Origin: JADLHS01 sp039806955
GTDB taxonomy: Bacteria > Verrucomicrobiota > Verrucomicrobiia > Limisphaerales > JADLHS01
Direction: 5' to 3'
Assembly: GCA_039806955.1 (NCBI GenBank)
Contig: JBDHQI010000004.1
Span: 117,163-181,162, forward strand
DNA length: 64,000 bases
Shown here: in pieces, positions 1 through 8,899 of the stretch
Layout of the letters: every line of letters starts with the position of its first letter
How positions within the stretch are numbered: position 1 is the first letter of the stretch
Position numbers and translations under genes: made by a program
Notes under the pieces: generated by a model
Told to the model about the DNA's origin: nothing
Seen by the model: the letters and a program-made list of their open reading frames with translations, nothing else
Database searches by the model: none

Positions 1-263
1 CCCAGCCGCCGTTCGGGTGCGGAAGCGGTTTGGTGCTGGATGATGATGATGCGCGTGCTGAAATGTTCGGTGGCCGGTCGTCCGAGGATCAGCGCGCACA
101 AATCCACCGCCGCCACCGGTTGGCCACGATAGACAAACGCCCCGGCCAGCCCCGGAGGCGCTTGCGGAATTTTTTTCAATTCCAGCAACGGCACAATCTC
201 CAGCACGCGCCGGGCTTCCACGGCAAATCGTTCATTTCCAAGTTGGAACAACACAAACAACAT
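1..263 (-). CDS. cheW: CheW-like chemotaxis adaptor, partial
   Basis: This is the first 87 codons of a minus-strand gene that runs off the window edge. The translation starts MLFVLFQLGNERFAVEA and continues with a 'VLEIVPL' strand and 'RGQPVAAVDLCALILGRP', the usual beta-barrel core of CheW proteins that couple receptors to the CheA kinase at the cytoplasmic membrane. The ATG at 263 lies four bases after the stop of the receptor gene upstream, so the two are almost certainly co-transcribed. The rest of the chemosensory cluster (CheA, CheR, CheB) would lie beyond base 1. The family call is firm; the C-terminal part cannot be seen. Confidence 0.85.
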   Translation of the reverse strand, partial: MLFVLFQLGNERFAVEARRVLEIVPLLELKKIPQAPPGLAGAFVYRGQPVAAVDLCALILGRPATEHFSTRIIIIQHQTASAPERRL

Positions 264-267
264 GGCG

Positions 268-1875
268 TCATTTCACCTCAAGCTGGAAGCGCGCCACGCT
301 GGCTTGAAGACTGCGGGCGGCTTCGTTCAACTGTTCGATGGCCAGATTGGACTGTCGCAGCGAATCGGCGGTTTGATGCGCGGATTCGCTGAGTTGGGTC
401 AAGGTTTCGCTGATCTGCTGCGCGCCGGTGGACTGGGCGTGCATGCCTTCGCTCACGGTGGTGAAGCGCGGCGTCAACAACTGTACCTGGCTGATGATTT
501 GCGCCAGTTGCTTGCTGACCTGGTTGATTTCATTCACACCTTGCCGGACTTCCTCGGAAAATTTGTCCATGCCCATCACGCCCGCCGTCACCGCCGATTG
601 CATTTCCTTGACCATTTTTTCGATGTCGTAAGTGGCGACCGCCGTCTGGTCGGCGAGGCGGCGGATTTCCATGGCCACGACCGCAAAGCCCAGTCCGTAT
701 TCACCGGCTTTTTCCGCTTCAATCGCGGCGTTGAGCGAAAGCAGATTGGTTTGATCCGCCACCTTGGTGATGGTGGTGACGACGGCATTAATGTTCCCTG
801 CTTTTTCGTTCAAAGCGGCCAGCCGGTTCCCGATGGTTGCCGAAGCGGTCATGAGTTGACGCATGGTGTTTTCCATGCGGGTGATGCCGCTTTGGCCGCT
901 ACCCGCCAGGCTTTCAGTTTCGTGCGCCACGTCCACAACTTCCTGCATGGTGAGGTCGAGTTCGCGCGAGGTGGCGGAGATTTGTTTGGAAGTCGCGCCA
1001 ATCTCGGCAGTCGTGGCGGCGATTTCCGTCGTCGTGGTTTGTTGTTCGCGCGAGGTGGCCGCAATCTGCGTTGCGGTAATGTTCACCTGCACGCCGGAGC
1101 GTTGCACTTGTCCGACCAGAATGGACAGGTCATCCGCCAGCCGGTTCAGGCCCTCGCCCAACACACCAAACTCGTCTTTGCGGTTCAGCACCACGCGTTT
1201 GGTAAAGTCGCCGTTGCGCATCCGCTCCATGACGTCCACCAACTGCTTCAGGGGAATGGTGATGGTCGAGGAAAGCACGAAGCGGAACACCAGAAAAACC
1301 AGACCCAGCGTGGTTGCCAGCCCCAGCACTACGAACAACCCGGCCCGGCTGGCCTGCAGATCCGCCTCGTACCGGACCTGCTCGAACGCCGTTTTAACTT
1401 TGTCCACCACATCTTTTCGTTGCTGAACGACGGCGGGATTGGATTTCAGAAAGAAATCGCGCGCCTCCACCGGGTCTTTTTCCAATCGCTCGATCACTCC
1501 TTTGACGTGTAGCTCGAGCGTCAAAGTCACAAAGCCATCCAGCGCGTCCAGGGAGTCCTGGACCTTTTTTTGGGAATGGAGTTGGCGCAGTTCCAGTAAA
1601 CAACTTCGGAGGTCTTCCATCCCCGTTTTGATGTTCGCGTATTCCGCCTCCACGACTTTGGGTTGGCGGATTTCAAGCACCGTGGCTCGCAGGGCGTCGC
1701 TGATTGCGACCAGGTCATAGCTGATGCGGGTTTCCGCCACGCGCAATTGCTCGCTGTTGTGCAGACTGCGTTCGCGGCTGTGCTGGCTGAAAAAGGCCAG
1801 CCCCACGGCGATCAGGATGATCGTGATGAAGATCACGAGCATCGTGTAAAGGCGTTTCCAAATTGATAGATTCAT
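268..1875 (-). CDS. Methyl-accepting chemotaxis protein
   Basis: A 535-residue transmembrane chemoreceptor. Visible in order: a first membrane helix at about residues 11-29, a helical periplasmic sensor region of about 150 residues, a second membrane helix at about 179-202, a HAMP linker (about 203-255) and a cytoplasmic signalling coiled coil. The hairpin tip around residues 374-410 contains 'NLLSLNAAIEAEKAGEYG' and 'FAVVAMEIRRLADQTA', which is diagnostic. The 'AMEIRRLADQTAVAT' variant resembles receptors that feed non-flagellar chemosensory systems (surface motility or cell signalling), so flagellar chemotaxis should not be assumed. It is followed by a cheW gene four bases downstream. The ATG at 1875 puts the first membrane helix directly at the N-terminus. 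Confidence 0.93.
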   Translation of the reverse strand: MNLSIWKRLYTMLVIFITIILIAVGLAFFSQHSRERSLHNSEQLRVAETRISYDLVAISDALRATVLEIRQPKVVEAEYANIKTGMEDLRSCLLELRQLHSQKKVQDSLDALDGFVTLTLELHVKGVIERLEKDPVEARDFFLKSNPAVVQQRKDVVDKVKTAFEQVRYEADLQASRAGLFVVLGLATTLGLVFLVFRFVLSSTITIPLKQLVDVMERMRNGDFTKRVVLNRKDEFGVLGEGLNRLADDLSILVGQVQRSGVQVNITATQIAATSREQQTTTTEIAATTAEIGATSKQISATSRELDLTMQEVVDVAHETESLAGSGQSGITRMENTMRQLMTASATIGNRLAALNEKAGNINAVVTTITKVADQTNLLSLNAAIEAEKAGEYGLGFAVVAMEIRRLADQTAVATYDIEKMVKEMQSAVTAGVMGMDKFSEEVRQGVNEINQVSKQLAQIISQVQLLTPRFTTVSEGMHAQSTGAQQISETLTQLSESAHQTADSLRQSNLAIEQLNEAARSLQASVARFQLEVK

Positions 1876-1977
1876 GAGCGCAGATGGCTGGCACGCATAA
1901 TCACGCTCCCAAGCTGGAAAAACAAGAAGGTTTGTTTATTTCCCGCCATCGGGTAAACTGGCGGAGCCAATAAAACC

Positions 1978-2595
1978 ATGAAGGCATTACCAATAATTCT
2001 GGCTTCCCAATCACCCCGCCGCCGGGAATTGTTCCACCTGCTCAACCTGCCGTTTCAAGTCGTGCCCAGCGTGGCCAAAGAAGTTCACGACAAACAACTG
2101 ACCGCCTGGGAAATGGCGCAAGTGAACGCCTACCGCAAAGCGCGCGCTGTCGCCCGGCGTTTCCCCGACGCGCTGGTCATCGGCGCGGACACCATGGTTT
2201 ACCTGGATCGAGACACCCGGCTGTTCGGCAAGCCGACCAGCCCCCGCGACGCGGCAGACATGCTGAAAGCGCTCTCCGGCCGGGTCCACGCTGTTATCAC
2301 CGGCGTGTGCCTGCTGCACTTGCGCGCGCGCCACCGCCGGGTGTTCACCGATTGGACGGACGTGCAATTTCACCCATTAACCGCCACGCAGATTCGCGCT
2401 TATTTGCGGTTGATTGATCCGTTGGACAAGGCCGGCGCTTATGCGATTCAGGAGCATGGTGATCGTATCATTGCCGCGCTCTTCGGCTCCTACAGCAACG
2501 TAGTGGGGCTGCCTCTGGAACGCTTGCGTGAGGAGCTCAAAGCATTCGGATTTTTTCAGCGGCAGATCAAGCCCTTGAAGCGGCGGAGCAAATAG
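1978..2595 (+). CDS. maf: Maf family nucleoside triphosphate pyrophosphatase
   Basis: A 205-residue cytoplasmic house-cleaning enzyme that hydrolyses non-canonical or excess nucleotides, probably dTTP/UTP, to the monophosphate. The N-terminal 'ILASQSPRRRELF' (SxxR motif), 'VIGADTMVYL' with the catalytic Asp, 'GKPTSPRDAADML' and 'AGAYAIQEHGDRII' are the standard Maf/YhdE signatures. Length fits the family (about 190-210 residues). It starts 102 bases from the divergent chemoreceptor gene and converges on the batD/batE pair, with a hairpin repeat region between. The extra basic tail after residue 195 (QIKPLKRRSK) is not a conserved part of the family. Confidence 0.93.
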   Translation: MKALPIILASQSPRRRELFHLLNLPFQVVPSVAKEVHDKQLTAWEMAQVNAYRKARAVARRFPDALVIGADTMVYLDRDTRLFGKPTSPRDAADMLKALSGRVHAVITGVCLLHLRARHRRVFTDWTDVQFHPLTATQIRAYLRLIDPLDKAGAYAIQEHGDRIIAALFGSYSNVVGLPLERLREELKAFGFFQRQIKPLKRRSK

Positions 2596-2611
2596 GTGGT
2601 CTGCGCGGAGC

Positions 2612-2771
2612 TTCCGCCTAAAGGCGGAACTGCGAACGACACGATACGAGCGACTCAATACGAACGATTCAAGACGGCAGGGTAAATAAGCTATTGCCTT
2701 TGACTTGCGAAATTCCGCCTGAAGGCGGGACTACAAACGGCGCGATACGAGCGACACGGTACGAACGCTTC
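2612..2771. repeat. Two 59-bp direct repeats, each with a hairpin
   Basis: Copies at 2612-2670 and 2713-2771 align without gaps with about 10 mismatches. Each begins with a near-palindrome (TTCCGCCTNAAGGCGGRA), followed by a conserved tail around 'CGATACGAGCGAC'. They fill the gap between the convergent maf and batE genes and could act as a bidirectional terminator, but no T-tract follows the stems. They look like members of a dispersed intergenic repeat family. Confidence 0.75.
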
Positions 2772-2786
2772 GAGGCTGTGGTGATT

Positions 2787-3614
2787 TCAGGAGCGACCGG
2801 TCAGCACGACCGCGCTGTGTTCGATCCAGCCGAGATGATGGGCTTCATCGGTCACTTGCAGCCAGGCGTCTTTTTGATCCAGTACTCGTAGTTCCGCGCC
2901 ATCTTGCGCCGTGAACGCCGTGGCGGATTCTTCAAACGGACTGGTGCGTACGGCGGCCTGATGGCGGATGACAATGGCGATGCTTCCCGGGGACTGGGTT
3001 GCCGCCGCCAGTTTGGCGCCAATCAACAGGACAATGGAAGCAACGACCCCCGTCGCAATCCAGCCGCGCAACGCCGCGCGCCAGTGAGGGCGGAGCACTC
3101 GCGCGATGAGCAGCGCCAACGTGATCCAGATCGCCGTTGTTGTCAGTCCCAACCATTCCGGGTTGGATAGCGCGCCGAGCTTTTGTTGCCAGCTTGATGG
3201 AATGAAACGCGGTCCGTGAACCTGGTTGCGCGCAAACTTCAAGTTCGCGCGCACATCCGGATCGCGCGGCGTCAGCGCTTCCGCCTGGCGGTACGCCGCG
3301 ATCGCTTGACCGAGGTGACCCGCCTTGAAACGCGCATTGCCGAGATTGAAATAAAGCGCGGCGGAGGTGGTCCCGTTCGTGAGGATTTGCTCGTACACGT
3401 CCGCTGCCTCGGCAAATTTGCTTTGCGCGTAGAATTGATTGGCTGCGTCAAATTGCGCGGCCAGATCCGTTGTCGCTCGGCTGAAGGGCATGAAGCTGAA
3501 CAGAAATAGCAGCGCGAAACCGGCGGTTGCCCCAAAGCGAAGAATGTGGTGATACGAAACATCTGTCCGCTTGAGCGGTGTCGAACCCATGCTGGTTTGA
3601 CTCGAGTTACTCAT
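2787..3614 (-). CDS. BatE-like TPR protein with C-terminal SH3-like region
   Basis: A 275-residue membrane-anchored protein. An N-terminal hydrophobic segment (about residues 27-47) is followed by TPR repeats ('AADVYEQILTNGTTSAALYFNLGNARFKAGHLGQ' region, about 50-125), two membrane helices around 155-205 and a C-terminal bacterial SH3-like stretch (about 215-270). This is the architecture of BatE, a component of the Bat aerotolerance gene set. Its ATG overlaps the stop of the batD gene by four bases, so the two are translationally coupled. The usual batA/batB von Willebrand-domain genes and the MoxR ATPase are not beside it. The molecular role of BatE is not settled. Confidence 0.75.
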   Translation of the reverse strand: MSNSSQTSMGSTPLKRTDVSYHHILRFGATAGFALLFLFSFMPFSRATTDLAAQFDAANQFYAQSKFAEAADVYEQILTNGTTSAALYFNLGNARFKAGHLGQAIAAYRQAEALTPRDPDVRANLKFARNQVHGPRFIPSSWQQKLGALSNPEWLGLTTTAIWITLALLIARVLRPHWRAALRGWIATGVVASIVLLIGAKLAAATQSPGSIAIVIRHQAAVRTSPFEESATAFTAQDGAELRVLDQKDAWLQVTDEAHHLGWIEHSAVVLTGRS

Positions 3615-5428
3615 GATTTCACCTCGTCCAATTCGCGCAGCACGGATTCCAGTTTGGGAATGAAAGCCGCCAGTTCCTGACTCGAACGGATCGGCGCATA
3701 GCGCGCCAGATTGGTGGCCTGAAAAAGTTCCTGCGTCGCGGCCAGCGTGGTTTCCGCCACGCCGCGCGGACGGAGTTTCTCGTCAACAACCGCTTCCGTG
3801 ATGGCGGAGGCTGGCAGATCGAGTCGCTCGCCGAGCTTCTCTTGCAACAGACGCATGAGTTCCGCGAAGAATGCCTCCGATTGGTTTTGCCCCGCCAGGA
3901 CGCGCAATTTCTCCTGGCCGTCCCGCAACGTGGCTTCCACCTGCCGGCGGCGACGCAGGCGCGGGTTGTTCGTCAGCGCCTCAGTGCGTCTGCGCCACCA
4001 CATCGCGCCAATCAATGCCAGCGCTGGCGCGAGATTCAAAGTGACGAAAGTTGGACTGAAACCCACGGGGGCCGGGCCGGACGATGTTTTTCCGAGTCGC
4101 GTTTTGATGGGCACGATGTCGAGTTGCGGCGGTGGAGTGTGATTCGCGGTCGGGTGATTGGCCACGACGGTTGGCGCGACCACCGTTCCGCCGGGACGAA
4201 CGACGAGCGGCGTTCCGGGCTGGCTCAGAGTTTGGTACGTTTTCGTCTCGGGATTGAAGAAGGCAAAGGTGAATGGCGGCAATTCCTTCAGGTCGGGGTT
4301 TTCCGGCGACACGATTTGCTCGAAGGTTTTTGTGCCCTGCAGCCCCAGTTGATCGGAGGTTTCGATCCGTGACGTGGGCGGGTACGTTTTGAAATCTTTC
4401 CAAGTGGTCTGCTCGGGCAGCGTAAGCGCATCCAACCCGCCATGACCGCTGATCGCCACCCGCACGGTAATCGGATCGCCCGTGGTGACATTGGTCGGAC
4501 CGGCGCTGACCGTCATGGAGAAATTTCCAACCGCCCCGGTGAAATTGGCCGGACGACCTTCCGTCGGCAACGGCTGGCATTGTAACGACTGCTCGTCGCT
4601 GGCGAGGGAAAGTTGCCGCCGTTCTTTGCTGAACATGCCGAACGGATCAAAGAGATCGCGCCGCCGGTTGTTTGACGGCAATTCAATTACGATTGCGGCG
4701 GTGATGGGGCCGACCGTGAGCGGCCCGGTTTTGATGGGCGTCAAACTCACCGCAATCGGCACCACGGTGTAGGCCGCGTTGCCGACTTGCATCCGCCGCC
4801 GCGGCAGTTCCGCCATTTTGCCGACGGTCAGGCCTTCCGCCGGCGTGGCGGTAAATTGAAATTGCCCCGCGTTCACGCCATCGCGCAGGTAGAGCTGAAA
4901 CTCGCCGGTGATGATTTCGCCGAGGTAAACATTGGTCTTGGGCAGTTGCAATTGCAGAAAGGCGGGTTGCGATCCGTGGGCCACCGCCTCGGGTGAAGGC
5001 GTTCCGGCCTTGAGCACGGTGAGGTGGATTGGTTGAGTGACCAACGTCTGTTGCCCCAGCGTCACCTTGACCGGGGGAATGACGAACTCGCCCGCGCGCA
5101 ATGGGGTGATGGTGTAGTTGTGGGTGATTTTGGCCGCAGTCTGGCCATTGACAAAACTGAACTGACTTGAAGGACCGTTGTAGGCGAACTGAAGTCCGGA
5201 TACGGCGGGCGCCGGTGGCGTGCCTTCGGGTTGGGCTCCGTCAAAGGTCAGTGAGAAACCCACGCGCTCGCCGAGATAAACCGTGTCTCGATCCACGCTG
5301 GCCGTAAAGGTGACGGCGGTGGCGACAATCATCGAGAGCCACCAACCCAGTCCACCCGCCAGCCCGCGCGACACTGCGGTGCCGCGCTGCAGCCGGATGA
5401 TTTTATTCTGCCTCGAGAACCTTTCCAT
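3611..5428 (-). CDS. batD: BatD-family membrane protein
   Basis: A 605-residue protein with an N-terminal membrane or signal segment (about residues 24-45), a long periplasmic region of immunoglobulin-like beta domains ('DRDTVYLGERVGFSLTFDG', 'ITVRVAISGHGGLDALTLPE'), one membrane helix near residues 470-485 ('LNLAPALALIGAMWWRRR') and a basic helical C-terminus. This is the layout of BatD ('oxygen tolerance') proteins, thought to work in the envelope with BatA/B and MoxR ATPases. It is the first gene of a two-gene unit with the BatE-like gene. Upstream is a divergent gene about 200 bases away, so batA/batB must be elsewhere or absent. Confidence 0.82.
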   Translation of the reverse strand: MERFSRQNKIIRLQRGTAVSRGLAGGLGWWLSMIVATAVTFTASVDRDTVYLGERVGFSLTFDGAQPEGTPPAPAVSGLQFAYNGPSSQFSFVNGQTAAKITHNYTITPLRAGEFVIPPVKVTLGQQTLVTQPIHLTVLKAGTPSPEAVAHGSQPAFLQLQLPKTNVYLGEIITGEFQLYLRDGVNAGQFQFTATPAEGLTVGKMAELPRRRMQVGNAAYTVVPIAVSLTPIKTGPLTVGPITAAIVIELPSNNRRRDLFDPFGMFSKERRQLSLASDEQSLQCQPLPTEGRPANFTGAVGNFSMTVSAGPTNVTTGDPITVRVAISGHGGLDALTLPEQTTWKDFKTYPPTSRIETSDQLGLQGTKTFEQIVSPENPDLKELPPFTFAFFNPETKTYQTLSQPGTPLVVRPGGTVVAPTVVANHPTANHTPPPQLDIVPIKTRLGKTSSGPAPVGFSPTFVTLNLAPALALIGAMWWRRRTEALTNNPRLRRRRQVEATLRDGQEKLRVLAGQNQSEAFFAELMRLLQEKLGERLDLPASAITEAVVDEKLRPRGVAETTLAATQELFQATNLARYAPIRSSQELAAFIPKLESVLRELDEVKS

Positions 5429-5631
5429 TTGGAACGATCAATTTTGTCAGATGTCGTTGGCGACGCAAGGTTCCGTTCGCCGCCGCTCCACCCAACGAAG
5501 GAATGGACAATCTTCCGCCGCTTTTGTTCGGAAGAAATGGCCGGAGTCAGCGGGTCGAAACCGGACGTTGCTGACGCGGGTTGCGGTTGTTCTTGGCAAG
5601 GATTTGAGCGGACGGCAAGCTGACTTCCGGC

Positions 5632-6183
5632 ATGGCGTCAGACCTGACTCAATTTCAAGCCTTACTCGCAACCGCGGCTCCGGCGCAACTCGGTCCGCAA
5701 CCTCGTCCGGGCACTTTGGCCCGGGCCGAACTGGAAGCGCGCCTGACCGCGTTGTTGACTCAAACGGCGCGATCCGCCACGCGCCAGCAGCTCGTTCGCG
5801 CGCTGGTCTTGCTTTGGCACGACCATTTGGATGCCGCGCATACGCTGGTGCAGAGTCTTCCCGATCCGGAAGCCAGTTTCATCCACGCCATCATGCACCG
5901 GCGTGAACCTGATTATTGGAACTCCAAATACTGGTGGCGGCGGGTGGGAGCGCATCCGGTCTTTTCCGAGCTGGCGCCACGCGCGCAAGAACTCTTCGCC
6001 GCGCAACCCGAGGTTGCCGCGCTGAAAATTTCGCCGCCGTTGATCCGCAACGGGCGCTGGGTTCCGGATGCGTTCGTGGATTTATGTGAGCGCGCCGTGA
6101 ACGAAAACCTGCCGCTGGATGGTTTGCGCGAACTGCAACGACTTGAGTTCGCGACCTTGCTGGAGTTCCTGTTGCAGTCATGA
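5632..6183 (+). CDS. Conserved hypothetical protein
   Basis: A 183-residue, predominantly helical, soluble-looking protein that I cannot assign to a function. The middle carries a distinctive segment 'SFIHAIMHRREPDYWNSKYW' followed by 'WRRVGAHPVF', rich in Trp, His and Tyr, which looks like the conserved core. There is no signal peptide or membrane helix. The stop overlaps the start of the AEC transporter gene (ATGA at 6180-6183), so the two are probably translationally coupled and expressed together. The length, codon use and overlap all support a real gene. Confidence 0.7.
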   Translation: MASDLTQFQALLATAAPAQLGPQPRPGTLARAELEARLTALLTQTARSATRQQLVRALVLLWHDHLDAAHTLVQSLPDPEASFIHAIMHRREPDYWNSKYWWRRVGAHPVFSELAPRAQELFAAQPEVAALKISPPLIRNGRWVPDAFVDLCERAVNENLPLDGLRELQRLEFATLLEFLLQS

Positions 6184-7124
6184 ATCCGACCATCACCATT
6201 CTCAATGCCATCATTCCGGTGTTTGGCGTGATGGTACTGGGTATGATCATTCGCCGGCGCAACTGGTTGACCGAAGCGGCGGACCGCAGCCTGATGCAAA
6301 TTTGTGTCAACGTACTCCTGCCCTGTCTGATCCTCGATAAATCCTTCGGTAATCCGGCCCTGTCGGAAGCGAGCAATCTCCTCCTGGCGCCCTTGCTGGG
6401 TTATTTGCTGGTGGCGTTTGGTGTCTGGCTGGCGTGGCTGCTGCGACCGCACCGCGCCTTGGCAACCGCTGCGGCCAGTCGCACTTTTGCGGTCACGGTC
6501 GGCACGCATAATTATAGCTACGTACCGTTGCCTCTGGCACTTCTGTTGTTTGATGGCAAAACCGTTGGCGTCTTGTTCCTGCACATTATCGGCGCGGAAC
6601 TGGCCATGTGGTCGGTGGGCGTGATGGTGCTTTCCGGCGGCGCGTTGCGAGATTGGCGCAAATTGCTGAACGCGCCGCTCTTCGCCATTCTCATTGCCAT
6701 CGTCAGTAACGCCGTCGGCGCGGACCGACACATCCCCGCCGTCCTCAGCACGGGCATTCATTGGCTGGGCGGCTGCGCCATTCCGCTGGCGCTGTTGTTG
6801 ATCGGCGCGATCATGGCCGACCGCCTGAAGGAATTTGTTTCCCGCCAGGGCGGACGCGCCATCGGTGCGGGCGTGGGGTTGCGACTCGGTTTGTTGCCGC
6901 TGAGTTTTCTGCTCGCGGCAAAATGGATGCCCCTGACGGTGGAGCACCAACGGGTGTTGGTGTTGGAAGCGGCGATGCCGTGCGCTGTGTTTCCGATGGT
7001 GCTTTCAAAGCTGTATCTCGGCGAACCACTCGTCGCCATCCGCACCGTTCTCGGCACCGCCGTGATTTCCCTGATTACCACGCCCCTATGGATTCGCCTG
7101 GGACTGAAATGGCTGGCGCTTTAA
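6180..7124 (+). CDS. AEC-family (auxin efflux carrier-like) transporter
   Basis: A 314-residue inner-membrane protein with about ten hydrophobic helices. It starts 'TILNAIIPVFGVMVLGMIIR' and contains the conserved 'NVLLPCLI' motif of helix 2 and 'AAMPCAVFPMVLSKLY' in the C-terminal half, both typical of the AEC/MleP family of organic-anion (dicarboxylate, malate) permeases. The substrate cannot be read from the sequence. The start overlaps the preceding hypothetical gene by four bases. Confidence 0.87.
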   Translation: MNPTITILNAIIPVFGVMVLGMIIRRRNWLTEAADRSLMQICVNVLLPCLILDKSFGNPALSEASNLLLAPLLGYLLVAFGVWLAWLLRPHRALATAAASRTFAVTVGTHNYSYVPLPLALLLFDGKTVGVLFLHIIGAELAMWSVGVMVLSGGALRDWRKLLNAPLFAILIAIVSNAVGADRHIPAVLSTGIHWLGGCAIPLALLLIGAIMADRLKEFVSRQGGRAIGAGVGLRLGLLPLSFLLAAKWMPLTVEHQRVLVLEAAMPCAVFPMVLSKLYLGEPLVAIRTVLGTAVISLITTPLWIRLGLKWLAL

Positions 7125-7392
7125 TTGTGCCTGAATATTCGGTTCCGAGGGGCCGGGCAGTGGTGTGGTAAATGCCTTTGATTCAACGCCTCCAACCGGC
7201 CCGAATTTGAGTTGAGTCGCCGCGAGCGTACTTCGCCACGAAGCGCTTTTGACGTAATCTGCAAGGCAGGCATAGGACAGGGCATAATAATCAATGATCG
7301 CCACCGCGAAATATGCCAACCACGCAAAAACCTGGATGGAAACAGCTTGATGTCGGACTGCTCGATTGACGGAAGGAGGCCTCTTGATCAGG

Positions 7393-8406
7393 ATGAAATG
7401 GATGGCGTTCATTATCCGCAACTCAATTTTGTCGCTGCTGGTGGTCCTGCCGCTCACCAGTTGTACCACGGTACGAAAATCTGATGTTACGCCGCCCGAG
7501 TTGGCCATGGCGTTGATGGCCGCCACGGCTGATCTGGCGGCGGCGGGCGCGTCGCGTTTACCGGCGGATTATATCTGGGCAACACTGCGAGATCGGGCCG
7601 AAGACCCTCATTTACAAGCTGCCTTTGACCGTGCGTTGCTTCGCCCCACTGGGGCCGCCCAAGCCGCGCTGTTGCGCGCGCTGGAATTCAAATTCATTCA
7701 CGATCCGGAATGTTCGGGGCTGGATATTTTGGGGCCGGAGTTGAGCGATCACTTTCGCAACTTCAACTGGCAGGAGGATGATTTTCCGGGTGGCCCGAAA
7801 GGTCCGAATGAACAGTTTGCCGATGTCATGGTGGACGCTCTGGACCTGGTGCGTCCGGAGCGTCGGGCGAACCGTTCGCGCGCCGCGGTTGTTTTGCGGC
7901 AGGAGGTCAATGACGGCGTTTGGAATTATATCACCAACCAATGGCTGGCCGTTCCGGGCCAGGAGCAGTGGAAGCTGAATCGTCACGCGCTGTCTTCGTT
8001 TGAGCAGATGCGCGAACAGGCGCGAACCGAGGGCGTGGATTTGATCATCCTTTCGTCGCATCGTTCTCCGCAGACGGCGCAAGCCAATGCGGCCCGCGCG
8101 GGCAATGCCAATGCCGTGGCCAGTTTTTCCGCGCACTCGCTCGGGTTGGCGATTGATTTCAAGATGAGTCAGGACGGGGAATTTCAAACGCGCGAAGGGT
8201 TCACCCGTCCGATGTCGGAACTGGTGCGAATGCGCCAATCGCCGGTTCACAAATGGCTGCTGCTGCGCGGCGAGTCGTTCGGATGGTATCCCTACCAAAA
8301 TGAACCGTGGCATTGGGAGTATAATCCGCCCGGCTTTCGTGATTTGTACTGGGCTGATTTTCCAGGAGGCGCGCCCGTGCGTGGCGTCATCATTGACGGA
8401 CCATAA
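7393..8406 (+). CDS. VanY-like D-Ala-D-Ala carboxypeptidase lipoprotein (M15)
   Basis: A lipoprotein-type signal (MKWMAFIIRNSILSLLVVL then lipobox 'LTSC') precedes a protein whose C-terminal third carries the M15 zinc peptidase signature: 'SAHSLGLAIDF' (SxHxxGxAxD) and 'EPWHWEYNPPG' (ExxHWE), supplying two His and one Asp for zinc and the catalytic Glu. Such enzymes trim D-Ala from peptidoglycan stem peptides in the envelope. The N-terminal 170 residues are not recognisable. Start choice: GGAGG at 7375-7379 lies 4 bases before an in-frame TTG (7384) and 13 before ATG 7393; I chose the ATG but the TTG is possible. With ATG it is 337 residues. Confidence 0.85.
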   Translation: MKWMAFIIRNSILSLLVVLPLTSCTTVRKSDVTPPELAMALMAATADLAAAGASRLPADYIWATLRDRAEDPHLQAAFDRALLRPTGAAQAALLRALEFKFIHDPECSGLDILGPELSDHFRNFNWQEDDFPGGPKGPNEQFADVMVDALDLVRPERRANRSRAAVVLRQEVNDGVWNYITNQWLAVPGQEQWKLNRHALSSFEQMREQARTEGVDLIILSSHRSPQTAQANAARAGNANAVASFSAHSLGLAIDFKMSQDGEFQTREGFTRPMSELVRMRQSPVHKWLLLRGESFGWYPYQNEPWHWEYNPPGFRDLYWADFPGGAPVRGVIIDGP

Positions 8407-8662
8407 CCCAATCTCGGTCACGCCAGCGGCCTGCCATAACAGACACCAAACGGGCGGCGTCGCGCGCCATCGTTTCTGGCGCGGTTGGTGAGGATGTTCG
8501 TAAGCTTTGATTTTCAGCCGCGAATAACCGGTGAATATCTTTCAATAACTTCTTTTTGCGCTCACCGGACCGGGAAGGGAAAGCTTAAACCGTCGCACCC
8601 ATGCGCCGCTGGGGCGGAGTCGCTGCGGTTTCTTATTGTCACTATTTTTGTTAGTTCACGTC

Positions 8663-8896
8663 ATGAAAGTTTTGCTGCAACACGTCCGTTCCCAGCTTTA
8701 TCTGCGGAGCTTGGGGCATTGGACCGTGAATCCCGAGTTGGCGCGGGATTTTCAGCAGCGGGGGGAAGCGCTTCAGTTTGCGAGCGAACACGTCATCACC
8801 GGGGTGCAACTGGTTGTGGACGATGTGGCGGCTGAGGAATTGGAGAGCGGTTTGTTGGTGACCGCAAACGAAGCCGCAGTTGGCGCGGATGGTTGA
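8663..8896 (+). CDS. Small hypothetical protein
   Basis: A 77-residue soluble protein starting MKVLLQHVRSQLYLRSLGHW and containing 'FASEHVITGVQLVVDD'. The pattern resembles small proteins seen next to signalling genes in Planctomycetes and Verrucomicrobia, but I cannot name a family with certainty. It converges on the larA-like gene with three bases between the two stops. About 255 bases precede it without another gene; I saw no structured RNA there. Confidence 0.5.
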   Translation: MKVLLQHVRSQLYLRSLGHWTVNPELARDFQQRGEALQFASEHVITGVQLVVDDVAAEELESGLLVTANEAAVGADG

Positions 8897-8899
8897 GCC

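Noticed and set aside
262..1512. Long plus-strand frame of 416 codons opposite the chemoreceptor
   Set aside because: It is antisense to a well-supported receptor gene, rich in His, Arg and Gly as expected of a shadow frame, and has no recognisable domain.
5913..6950. Minus-strand frame of 345 codons over the hypothetical and AEC genes
   Set aside because: Gln/Arg/His-rich shadow with no hydrophobic or domain pattern; the plus-strand AEC transporter is certain.
7086..7526. Minus-strand frame of 146 codons between the AEC and VanY-like genes
   Set aside because: It contains a short hydrophobic stretch but overlaps both flanking genes and shows no family pattern; kept out for lack of support.
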